From assembly GCF_000308755.1 (NCBI RefSeq), contig NZ_BAGF01000042.1, positions 1-64,000 on the forward strand: a DNA stretch of 64,000 bases, given 5' to 3'. How positions within the stretch are numbered: the stretch's first letter is position 1; each line of letters starts with the position of its first letter. Below, piece by piece: positions 36,310-44,227 of the stretch. The notes under the pieces are model-generated. The model was given only the letters and a program-made list of their open reading frames with translations. It was not told where the DNA came from and did not search any database. The translations under genes were made by a program, and so were the position numbers. Source of the DNA: Nocardia pneumoniae NBRC 100136 (GTDB taxonomy: Bacteria > Actinomycetota > Actinomycetes > Mycobacteriales > Mycobacteriaceae).

Positions 36310-37119
36310 GTGGCCGAGGCCGGGGACCGATTCCGCGGCGGCGAGCTGACGGTGATCGGGCGGGTGAACACCGCCAGCAACGTGACCCTGGTCTGCGATG
36401 TGCTCGACGGCGACAGCGACCAGCCGCCGCTGCGGGTGGTCTACAAACCGATCCGCGGCGAACGGCCGCTGTGGGACTTCCCCGACGGCACCCTGGCCGG
36501 ACGCGAAGTGGCGTCGTATCTGATCTCCGAGGCGATCGGCTGGGGCGTGATTCCCGAAACCATCCTGCGCGACGGACCTTTCGGGCCCGGCATGGTGCAA
36601 CGCTGGGTCGACGGCGTGGACAACCACACCGACCGCGGCAACCGGCTGGACCTGATCGACCTGTGCCCCGCGGGCGCGGTGCCCGACGGATTCCGTGAGG
36701 TGCTGCGCGCACTGGACCAGGACGGCAACGAGGTGTCGCTGATCCACGCCGACGATCCCCGGTTGCAGCGTATGGCGGTGCTGGACGTGCTGCTGAACAA
36801 CGCCGACCGCAAGGGCGGGCACGCGCTGGAAGGCCTGGACGGTCAGGTGTACGGCGTCGACCACGGCATCTGCCTGCACGCCGAGCACAAATTGCGCACC
36901 GTGCTGTGGGGCTGGGCCGGTCAACCCATCAACGATGACCTGATCGCCGACATCACCGCATTCGCCAAACAATTGCCGGGCGCGGTCGCCGACGCGTTGA
37001 GCGACCACATCACCGACAACGAGATCGACGCGCTGGCCGAACGCGCCCAGCACCTGCTCGACGACCCGGTGATGCCGCTGCCGCGCACCGCACGCCCCAT
37101 CCCGTGGCCCGCCTTCTGA
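36310..37119 (+). CDS. SCO1664 family protein (kinase-like fold)
   Basis: The predicted 269-residue protein starts at GTG 36310 after GAGGAG. It has NTASNVTLVC, RVVYKPIRGERPLWDFPDGTL, VASYLISEAIGWGVIP, DVLLNNADRKGGH and VYGVDHGICLH. The KPI lysine, the NNADRK loop and the VDHG motif resemble the ATP- and metal-binding positions of the PI3K/actin-type kinase-like SCO1664 family. It might phosphorylate or AMPylate a small molecule, but activity is not shown. It is tightly coupled to DUF3090 and upstream of mshC, suggesting a link to mycothiol or cell-wall metabolism. Confidence 0.85.
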   Translation: MAEAGDRFRGGELTVIGRVNTASNVTLVCDVLDGDSDQPPLRVVYKPIRGERPLWDFPDGTLAGREVASYLISEAIGWGVIPETILRDGPFGPGMVQRWVDGVDNHTDRGNRLDLIDLCPAGAVPDGFREVLRALDQDGNEVSLIHADDPRLQRMAVLDVLLNNADRKGGHALEGLDGQVYGVDHGICLHAEHKLRTVLWGWAGQPINDDLIADITAFAKQLPGAVADALSDHITDNEIDALAERAQHLLDDPVMPLPRTARPIPWPAF

Positions 37120-37214
37120 ACGCGCCGCCCCCTGAACCGCGGCCGATGCCGTACCGGGCGGATTCCTGGCACAGTTGAAGCTCGAACGCTCGGCGCGATG
37201 ACGAGGAGGACCCG

Positions 37215-37634
37215 ATGACCCACTCGACCGGAGACCGTGCGGCACCGACCGTACAGATCAGCATCGGGGCGCCGACCTACACGCTGGCGTTGCACTACGT
37301 GCATCTCTACGACAAGAAGCCCTACCCCGACACCGACCTGCACCTCTACGACAACGGCGTCTACTGGCTGAGCTCGGCGGGCGAAGACCACTTCGGGGTC
37401 TACGTCCTCACCGAGGGCTCGGTGGACTCCGGGCGGTTCACCATGCGCTTCATCTCGTTGCCTTCCCCGGACTGGGGCGATACCGTCGCCTATCACGAAC
37501 TCGAGTTCGATGTGGCGCGCGGCGAATTCACCCAGGTGGCCCTCGCCGACACCGATCCCGATATCCCCGATCTGGACGGGACGTTCGCGATCACCCGCAA
37601 CACGATCACCGATCCCACCCGCCGCGACAGGTGA
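37215..37634 (+). CDS. Hypothetical beta-rich protein
   Basis: ATG 37215 lies 5-10 nt after GAGGAGGA. The predicted 139-residue protein is rich in Tyr, Asp and short strands (YTLALHYVHLYDKKPYPDTDLHLYDNGVYWLSS), with no signal peptide or membrane segment. No family was recognised. It stands between SCO1664 and mshC on the same strand. Good ribosome site and codon use support a real gene. No function is proposed. Confidence 0.7.
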   Translation: MTHSTGDRAAPTVQISIGAPTYTLALHYVHLYDKKPYPDTDLHLYDNGVYWLSSAGEDHFGVYVLTEGSVDSGRFTMRFISLPSPDWGDTVAYHELEFDVARGEFTQVALADTDPDIPDLDGTFAITRNTITDPTRRDR

Positions 37635-37771
37635 TTCAGCCGAACCGAAAATATTGACATCCCACGATTTGCTGGAAGACGCAGGTCGCGATGGGCCCGC
37701 CGACCGGGCGGGCCGGGGGCTTCGCCAGGGCGGGGACGGATGATCTCCACCACACCTTTACCCTCATAAGC

Positions 37772-39010
37772 ATGCAGTCCTGGTCCGACACCGCCGTCCC
37801 CGCCGTCCCTGGAGCAGGACCGCCGTTGCGGTTGTACGACACCGCCGACCGACAGGTACGGCCGGTCACCCCCGGCGCGACCGCCACCATGTACGTCTGC
37901 GGGATCACCCCCTACGACGCCACCCATCTCGGTCACGCCGCGACCTACCTGACCTTCGACCTGGTCAACCGGCTGTGGCGGGACGCGGGCCACGAGGTGC
38001 ACTACGTGCAGAACGTCACCGACGTCGACGACCCGCTGTTCGAACGCGCCGAACGCGACGGGGTGGACTGGCGTGAGCTCGGCGCCGCGGAGACCGACCT
38101 GTTCCGCGAGGACATGTCCGCGCTGCGGATCGTGCCGCCGCGCGAGTACGTCGGCGCGATCGAATCCGTCGACGAGGTCGTGGAATTCGTGCAGAAACTG
38201 CTGGCCTCCGGCGCCGCCTACGTCGTCGACGACGCCGAATTCCCGGACATCTACTTCCGCGCCGACGCCACCGAGCAGTTCGGTTACGAATCCGGCTACG
38301 ACCGGTCCACGATGGAGCGGCTGTTCGCCGAGCGCGGCGGCGACCCGGACCGTCCGGGCAAACGCGACGTCATCGACGCGCTGTTGTGGCGCGCGGCCCG
38401 CCCCGGCGAGCCGTCCTGGCCCGCCCCGTTCGGCGCGGGCAGGCCCGGCTGGCACATCGAGTGTTCGGCGATCGCGGTCAACCGCCTCGGCCCGGAATTC
38501 GACATCCAGGGCGGCGGCAGCGACCTGATCTACCCGCACCACGAATACTCCGCCGCGCACGCCGAGTCGCTGATCGCCGGTCGTCGTTTCGCCCGCCACT
38601 ACGTGCACGCCGGTCTGATCGGGCTGGACGGGGAGAAGATGTCGAAGTCCCGGGGCAACCTGGTGCTGGTGTCGGTGTTGCGCCGCGACGGCGTCGACCC
38701 GGCCGCCATCCGGCTGGCGCTGCTGGCCGGGCACTACCGCCAGGACCGGATGTGGACCGACGCGCTGCTCGAGCACGCGCAGCACCGCCTGCGGCTGTGG
38801 CGCGACGCCACCGCCCGCACGGCGGGCCCGTCGGCTACCGACACCGTCGCGCGGCTGCGCCAGCATCTGGCCGACGACCTGGACACCCCCAAAGCGCTCG
38901 ACGCGGTCGACAACTGGGCCCGTCAGGCCATCGACTACGGCGGTCAGGACAGCGAAGCGCCCGCCTTGATCACCACCGCGGTCGACGCTCTGCTGGGCAT
39001 CCGCCTGTAA
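37772..39010 (+). CDS. mshC: L-cysteine:1D-myo-inositol 2-amino-2-deoxy-glucopyranoside ligase
   Basis: The predicted protein has 412 residues, the usual MshC length, starting MQSW at ATG 37772. It resembles cysteinyl-tRNA synthetase but lacks the anticodon domain. Zn ligand Cys43 lies in [16 protein letters not shown], which also contains the HxGH ATP motif, and [10 protein letters not shown] is the KMSKS loop. [11 protein letters not shown] and [13 protein letters not shown] supply the other zinc ligands. It joins cysteine to glucosaminyl-inositol, the third step of mycothiol synthesis. This marks the organism as a mycothiol-producing actinobacterium. Confidence 0.96.
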   Translation: MQSWSDTAVPAVPGAGPPLRLYDTADRQVRPVTPGATATMYVCGITPYDATHLGHAATYLTFDLVNRLWRDAGHEVHYVQNVTDVDDPLFERAERDGVDWRELGAAETDLFREDMSALRIVPPREYVGAIESVDEVVEFVQKLLASGAAYVVDDAEFPDIYFRADATEQFGYESGYDRSTMERLFAERGGDPDRPGKRDVIDALLWRAARPGEPSWPAPFGAGRPGWHIECSAIAVNRLGPEFDIQGGGSDLIYPHHEYSAAHAESLIAGRRFARHYVHAGLIGLDGEKMSKSRGNLVLVSVLRRDGVDPAAIRLALLAGHYRQDRMWTDALLEHAQHRLRLWRDATARTAGPSATDTVARLRQHLADDLDTPKALDAVDNWARQAIDYGGQDSEAPALITTAVDALLGIRL

Positions 39011-39080
39011 AAGGCCTGCGCGGCGCTGGTCTCCCGGCCGACCACTTGCCCACATGGCGTGTTCGTGATGGGGTACCGGC

Positions 39081-40160
39081 GTGTGCAAGATTCCTGGCCT
39101 GGGACTGTTCGGGCACGGCGGCAAACTGGCGACGCTCGCGGTCGGACAGTTGCAGCCCGCGGCCGAGCCCACCGATCCGCGCACGATCGCGGCGCGTATC
39201 CGCTTCTTCGGCGCCGACAGCATCGACACCGAATCCGGCGCACCGCGAACGGATCGGGTGGTGCTGTCCTGGATCGGCTGCACCACCTACGCCATGGCCA
39301 TCGGCGGTTCGGTCTTCCTGCTCGACGCGTGGGTGCCGCGGCTGACCAGCACCGGATACGTCCCGGCGACACCGCAGGATCTGGTGGACCTGGCGCCCGC
39401 GGCGATCTTCATCGGTCACGGGCACTTCGACCACGCTGGTGACGCCGCCCGCATCGCCCAAGCCAGCGCCGCCACCGTGCACGGCACCGCCGAACACTGC
39501 GCGACCATCACCGCGCAGGTCACCGATCCGGCGTTCGCGACCGCCGCGCACGGCGACGCGGACACACCGATCGGCACCCGCGACGACTTCAGCGTCGGCG
39601 CGGTCGAGGTGACCATCGTGCGGCATCTGCACTCCGCGCGCACCCCGCCCGACCCGATCGACGGATCCCCGCGCTTCTTCCCCCGCCCGCAGCCCGGGAT
39701 CATGCTCGCGCATCCGCCGACGCTCGGCGGCCTACTGCAAGGAGTGGGGCGCCTGCGCGACCCGGAGGGCGGGGTGCTGCTGTACCAGTTCCGGGTACCG
39801 GGCTGCACGCTGGTCTGGCACGACTCCACAGGCCCGCTCACCGAGCGCGCCCCGCACGTGTTCGACGTCCTCGCCGCGCTGCCGCCCACCGACGTGCAGA
39901 TCGGCGCGGTGCAGGGCTACAACCAGATCAACAACGGCCTGCGCGATCCACGCACCTACATCCAGGCGCTGACCCCGGCGCTGTTCGTGCCCAGCCATCA
40001 CGACAACTGGCTGCCCGGCCTCACCGCCGGCGCCGCCACCTACGACGCGCCGCTGCGCGCCGAACTGGCCCGCATCCCCGCCGCGCAACGACCGGACCTG
40101 CGCACCATGCACGATCCGTCCGACTATCTGCGACCCCAGCGACTCACCTTCACGCTGTGA
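39081..40160 (+). CDS. Metallo-beta-lactamase-fold hydrolase
   Basis: The predicted 359-residue protein starts at GTG 39081. The metal site reads IFIGHGHFDHAGD (HxHxDH), with further His in RHLHSART, LVWHDSTG and PSHHDNW. It resembles actinobacterial MBL-fold proteins related to UlaG or N-acyl-phosphatidylethanolamine hydrolases. It is downstream of mshC by 70 nt and could share its transcript. A mycothiol-conjugate role is tempting from position alone, but the sequence is not that of Mca. Substrate unknown. Confidence 0.85.
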   Translation: MCKIPGLGLFGHGGKLATLAVGQLQPAAEPTDPRTIAARIRFFGADSIDTESGAPRTDRVVLSWIGCTTYAMAIGGSVFLLDAWVPRLTSTGYVPATPQDLVDLAPAAIFIGHGHFDHAGDAARIAQASAATVHGTAEHCATITAQVTDPAFATAAHGDADTPIGTRDDFSVGAVEVTIVRHLHSARTPPDPIDGSPRFFPRPQPGIMLAHPPTLGGLLQGVGRLRDPEGGVLLYQFRVPGCTLVWHDSTGPLTERAPHVFDVLAALPPTDVQIGAVQGYNQINNGLRDPRTYIQALTPALFVPSHHDNWLPGLTAGAATYDAPLRAELARIPAAQRPDLRTMHDPSDYLRPQRLTFTL

Positions 40161-40178
40161 GGCGTCCACGCGGATTCG

Positions 40179-41990
40179 CTACAACCTCGCCTGCTGGCCC
40201 TCCGGTTGGTGCACAGTCTCGCCCGGCTGGTCGGCGTAGAGCAACGCGATCTGCTCGGCGTACTTGGCCGCGATCGGCTTGCGCCGCAACTTCATCGTCA
40301 AGGTCACCTCGTCACCGCCGGGTTCCCAGAACGTCGGCAGCACGGTGAACCGTTTGATCTGCTCGACCCGCGACAGCGTCGCGTTGCCCGCGGCCACACC
40401 GCGCGCGATCTCGGCGACCACACCGGCGTCGGCCGCCAGCGCCGCGGCCGACGCGTCCGGCAGATCATGCTTGGTGGCATACAGTGCCGCGGTTTCGGCA
40501 TCGATGACGATCAGCGCCGTGTTGTACGGGCGGGCCTCGCCGATCACGGCGATGGCGCCGACCAGCGGGGTCGCGGCTTTGATCGCGTTCTCGATGTTGG
40601 CCGGGGACATGTTCTTTCCGGCCGAGTTGATGATCAGCTCTTTCTTGCGGTCGACCACCCGCAGGTAGCCGTCGTCGTCGACGGACAGGATGTCGCCGGT
40701 GTGCAGCCAGCCGTCGGGGTCCAGCGCCTCGGCGGTCTTCTGCGGCTCCTTGCGGTACCCCTTCATCACCAGCGGTCCCCGCACCAGGAATTCACCGTCT
40801 TCGGCGATGCGCCACTGCATCCCGGGCAACATCCGGCCCACCGAACCCAACCGCGCCTGCTGCGGTGAACAGGCACTGGCCACGCAGGTGAGCTCGGACA
40901 TGCCCCAGATCTCCGAGATCGGGATGCCGATCCCGAAGAAGAACCCGAGTGTCTGCGGCGGAATCGGCGCGGCGCCCGACATCGCCCACTTCAGCTGGTC
41001 CAGACCGATTTTCGCGCGCAATCCGGACAGCACCCGCTCGTCGGCCTTCGCCCATTCGGCGGCCAGCGGCGCGTCGATCGGTTCCCCGCGCAGCTGCGCG
41101 TCGGCCTTGCGGGCCGCCACATCCAGCGCCCACTCCAGCGCGGCGCGGGTGGCGTCGTCGGATTCGCTGGCCACGGAGAACTCGATGGCCGCCTTCAGCT
41201 TCTCCCATACCCGCGGCACCGCGCCCCAGATCGTCGGGTGCACGTCGGCCAGCGCGGCCGGCAGCAGCGACCGATCGGGCACCACGGTGATCTGCGTGCC
41301 GTACACCTGCTGCAGATACAGCGAACAGAACCGGTCGGCCATGTGCGCCGAGGGCAGATAGGAGGTCTGCCGGTCGCCGAACTCGACCGGCAGCACCGCA
41401 TGGAACGCCCGCGCTTCGGCCAGCAGATTGGCATGGGTGATCTCGACACCCTTCGGATTCCCGGTGGTGCCGGAGGTGTAGACGAGGGTGAGCACGTCCT
41501 CCGGGCGCACGGCGCGCCAGGTGGCCTCGAAGTCGAAATCGGGGCGGCTCATGGCCTTCAGCTCCTCCAGGCTCAGCGTGCCGCCGGGGGTGCCGTCGAT
41601 GCAGACGATGGTTTCGATCGCCGCCCCCGAGCGCCGGATGCGCTCGACGTACTGCTGTTCACAGACCACCACCCGGTTGCCCGCGTTGCCGAACACATAG
41701 TTCAGCTGCTCGGGCGAGAGGGTGTTGTACACCGAGAACGAGGTGGCGCCGGTGTGCTGCGCGCCGACCTCGATCGGATAGAACTCCACCCGGTTGCCCA
41801 TCATCAACGCCACGGTGTCGCCGCGGCCGACGCCGAGGGCGGCCAGCCCGCCCGCGACCGCGCGGACCTGCTCGGCGTACTCCCGCCAGGTCAGCGTCTG
41901 TGCGCCGCCGATGGAACGGACGGCCACCGCGTCCGGATCGATCGCCACGCTGTGTTGGAATGCGGCACAGGACGTATTCGGTTCGGTCAT
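40179..41990 (-). CDS. fadD: Fatty-acyl-CoA/AMP ligase (FadD)
   Basis: The predicted 603-residue ANL enzyme starts at ATG 41990 with GAGGTG upstream. The AMP loop is YTSGTTGNPKGVE, followed by YLPSAHMADRF, GAVPRVWEKLK, GMSELTC and WLHTGDILSVDDDGYL, then DRKKELIINSAGKN. It is closely related to the FadD at 18998-20830, which suggests two long-chain acyl-CoA synthetases of different range. It faces mshC and the MBL gene convergently. The N-terminus (CAAFQHSVAIDPDAVAVR) is the usual substrate-channel start. Substrate chain length is unknown. Confidence 0.92.
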   Translation of the reverse strand: MTEPNTSCAAFQHSVAIDPDAVAVRSIGGAQTLTWREYAEQVRAVAGGLAALGVGRGDTVALMMGNRVEFYPIEVGAQHTGATSFSVYNTLSPEQLNYVFGNAGNRVVVCEQQYVERIRRSGAAIETIVCIDGTPGGTLSLEELKAMSRPDFDFEATWRAVRPEDVLTLVYTSGTTGNPKGVEITHANLLAEARAFHAVLPVEFGDRQTSYLPSAHMADRFCSLYLQQVYGTQITVVPDRSLLPAALADVHPTIWGAVPRVWEKLKAAIEFSVASESDDATRAALEWALDVAARKADAQLRGEPIDAPLAAEWAKADERVLSGLRAKIGLDQLKWAMSGAAPIPPQTLGFFFGIGIPISEIWGMSELTCVASACSPQQARLGSVGRMLPGMQWRIAEDGEFLVRGPLVMKGYRKEPQKTAEALDPDGWLHTGDILSVDDDGYLRVVDRKKELIINSAGKNMSPANIENAIKAATPLVGAIAVIGEARPYNTALIVIDAETAALYATKHDLPDASAAALAADAGVVAEIARGVAAGNATLSRVEQIKRFTVLPTFWEPGGDEVTLTMKLRRKPIAAKYAEQIALLYADQPGETVHQPEGQQARL

Positions 41991-42164
41991 CGCACACCTC
42001 GTTCGGAGAAACCCAGCTTCCCCAGACAGTAGGTGCCCGACCGCGGCGAGTGGGGCGTTTCGATCGTTTTCGAGTCCAGCGGATTTCCGCTCGCGTCTAC
42101 CGAACTCGCTCTCGCGCAAGGGATTCGGTGTGGCGACCGACGGGCGCCGCTGGGCTGCGGCTGT

Positions 42165-42815
42165 CTAGACGGTCAACGCCGCGACGGCTTTGGCGTACAT
42201 GGTGTTCTTGATCGCGCCGAGGGTGCCGGGGTCTTTGCCGCCCAGCGGCGCCAGCAGGGCCAGCGCGGTGTCGGTGACGGCGCCTTCGGCGGCGGTGGCG
42301 TCGACGATGTCGGCGGCCGCGGCGTCGAGGCCACCGAAGCGGCGGCCGGTGGTCATCGAAGCCACCGCGGTCTTCGGAGTGAGCTTGGCTTGGATGAGTG
42401 CGGCCATGCCAGGGGTGAACGGAATGCGTATGTCGACCTCCGGGAAGCAGAAATAGCCGCGGTCGGCGCGCATGACGCGGTAGTCGTGGGCGATGGCGAG
42501 CATGGCGCCCGCGCCGAACGCGTGGCCGGGCAGCGCCGCCGCGGTGGGCATCGGCAACGTGAGGATCTTCGCGAACAGTGCCTGCACCTGCCCGACGTAC
42601 CACTCGGCGCGATCGGCGTTCTCGGCCAGCCAGTCCAGGTCCAGGCCGTTGGAGTAGAACTTGCCGCTCGCGGTGGTGACCAGGCCCGCGGCGCCGTCGG
42701 CGAGCGCGGTGTCCACGTGGGCGACCACGTGTTCGATAACGGCGGGGGAGAAACGGTTTTCGTCGCCGCCCAGATCCAGGACGGCGATCTTGTCGTGGTA
42801 GTCGAGTGTGGGCAT
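42165..42815 (-). CDS. Enoyl-CoA hydratase/isomerase family protein (short)
   Basis: The predicted 216-residue protein starts at ATG 42815 after AAAGGACTC. It has the crotonase features GKFYSNGLDLDWL (first oxyanion strand) and ALPGHAFGAGAMLAIAHDY (second), and FTPGMAALIQAKL. It is shorter than typical hydratases (about 255 residues), ending soon after the core, as in the ECI1-like isomerases. It lies 40 nt downstream of a TetR gene with a perfect palindromic operator, so it is probably induced by an acyl-CoA. Confidence 0.88.
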   Translation of the reverse strand: MPTLDYHDKIAVLDLGGDENRFSPAVIEHVVAHVDTALADGAAGLVTTASGKFYSNGLDLDWLAENADRAEWYVGQVQALFAKILTLPMPTAAALPGHAFGAGAMLAIAHDYRVMRADRGYFCFPEVDIRIPFTPGMAALIQAKLTPKTAVASMTTGRRFGGLDAAAADIVDATAAEGAVTDTALALLAPLGGKDPGTLGAIKNTMYAKAVAALTV

Positions 42816-42855
42816 GGTGAGTCCTTTGGGTAGGGGATAGGGGACCGGGGGATCG

Positions 42856-43455
42856 TCAGGGTGGCGGGCCGACCGCGAGGACGGCGCGCACGGCGCTGCG
42901 GAGGTATTCCCGCGCACGGGGATCGGCGAGCCGCTCGCGGCGCAGCAGCACGGCGGTGGGCAGGTCGACCAGGCACAGGGTGATCACGTCGACGGCGCGG
43001 CGGTCGCCGCGCTGCCACAGGTGTCGCGACAGCCGGATCATCAGCTCCACCAGCATCCGGTCGGTCGCGGCCAGGTCGGCGGCGACCGCCTCGGGCAGCT
43101 CGCCCAGCAACTCTTCGCGCCGCACGGCGAGCAGCAGCCGCGACGAGTCGGGATGCCGCTGGGCGAACACCGCGGGCGCCTCGGCCGCCGCGACCACGGC
43201 CTCGACGCCGTCACTGCTGCCCAGTGCCGTCTCGACCAGCGTGGTCTGCAGGTCGAGGAATCGGCGAGCGGCGCGCAGCCAGGTGCGGCCGAGCAGTTCC
43301 GCGCGCGATCCGAAGGTGTGGTAGATCGCGCCGTTGGACATGCCGGTGGCGGCCGCGACCGCGCGTGTGGTGACCGCGGCAGGGCCGCAGCGAACAGCCA
43401 GTGACTCCGCGGCGTCCAGCACGGTGTCGGGGTCGTGCGTCCGGGGTCGTGGCAT
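42856..43455 (-). CDS. TetR-family transcriptional repressor
   Basis: The predicted 199-residue protein has an N-terminal helix-turn-helix: TTRAVAAATGMSNGAIYHTFGSR. The rest is the ligand-binding helical domain. ATG 43455 lies 10 nt from a perfect 24-nt palindrome at 43465-43488, a good autorepression operator. The enoyl-CoA hydratase is downstream in the same operon, so the likely ligand is an acyl-CoA or related lipid. Such FadR/PaaR-like arrangements are common in lipid catabolism. Confidence 0.9.
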   Translation of the reverse strand: MPRPRTHDPDTVLDAAESLAVRCGPAAVTTRAVAAATGMSNGAIYHTFGSRAELLGRTWLRAARRFLDLQTTLVETALGSSDGVEAVVAAAEAPAVFAQRHPDSSRLLLAVRREELLGELPEAVAADLAATDRMLVELMIRLSRHLWQRGDRRAVDVITLCLVDLPTAVLLRRERLADPRAREYLRSAVRAVLAVGPPP

Positions 43456-43464
43456 GGCGCCACT

Positions 43465-43488
43465 ATAACAGAGCGTTTGCTCTGTTAT
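43465..43488. promoter_or_regulatory. Perfect palindromic TetR operator
   Basis: Arms ATAACAGAGC and GCTCTGTTAT, fully complementary over 10 bp, are separated by GTTT. The centre is 22 nt upstream of the TetR ATG at 43455. Size and symmetry fit a TetR dimer site controlling the TetR-hydratase operon. Confidence 0.8.
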
Positions 43489-43546
43489 TTTCGGCGCGCC
43501 CCGCGGCCCAGATAACCCAGGGGCCCTAGATATTTCGGCTGGTAAC

Positions 43547-43585
43547 AGGTACCTAGGTGTACCTACGGGGTACGCCGCGGTACTT
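43547..43585. promoter_or_regulatory. Twin GTAC-N-GTAC inverted repeats upstream of the second TetR
   Basis: AGGTAC-N6-GTACCT (43547-43564) is a perfect inverted repeat, and GGGTAC-N6-GTACTT (43568-43585) is a second, weaker one in the same spacing. They lie about 87-125 nt upstream of the TetR start at 43672 and could be its operator pair. Confidence 0.5.
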
Positions 43586-43671
43586 CGCCCGGCGCGGTCC
43601 CGTCGACGCTACGATGGGGTACTGTTCGGTCCCTCACCCCCCCTGCCCGAACGAAGAGAACGGCGCCGCGA

Positions 43672-44220
43672 ATGTCACGTGTGGTCACCAAGGAGCAGTA
43701 CTTCGACACCGGCTTGGAGGTGCTTGCCGAATTCGGCTTCAAGGGCCTGAACATCGGCGTGCTCTGTCGCCGCCTCGGCGTCACCAGCGGGTCGTTCTAC
43801 CACCACTTCGGCAGCTGGCAGGGATTCGTCGACGCCTTGCTCGACCACTGGGAGAACCGCCAGGTGCGCATCCTCGGGACGATGCCGTTCAACCAGGGCA
43901 ATCCCGACGACGACATCCGCGCCATGTCCGACCTCGCCGCCGGACTGCACCACGCCGCCGAAGCCGCGATCCGCGCCTGGGCCGCCAATGACGAATCGGT
44001 CAACCTCGCCCTCAAACGCGTCGACGAATCCCGCAGACGCACTGTGCACAAGGCGGTCAAAGGCGTCGTCGGCGACGATGACACCGCCGCCGTGGTCACC
44101 TCCCTCGGCATGGCGATGCTCGTGGGCTACCAGCAGATCGCCGCGGGCGGCGAGGACCTGTCCCTGGACGGATTACTGGCCGAATACGCCCGCCTGATCT
44201 ACTCCCACGCCCGCCGCTGA
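43672..44220 (+). CDS. TetR-family transcriptional regulator
   Basis: The predicted 182-residue protein has the helix-turn-helix GLNIGVLCRRLGVTSGSFYHHFGSW and a helical C-terminal domain. The TetR at 42856-43455 is divergent from it, and an antiporter gene converges 7 nt after it. The two palindromes at 43547-43585 lie upstream. The target is unknown: itself is likely, and other genes cannot be named from the sequence. Ligand unknown. Confidence 0.88.
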   Translation: MSRVVTKEQYFDTGLEVLAEFGFKGLNIGVLCRRLGVTSGSFYHHFGSWQGFVDALLDHWENRQVRILGTMPFNQGNPDDDIRAMSDLAAGLHHAAEAAIRAWAANDESVNLALKRVDESRRRTVHKAVKGVVGDDDTAAVVTSLGMAMLVGYQQIAAGGEDLSLDGLLAEYARLIYSHARR

Positions 44221-44227
44221 ACGCGGT

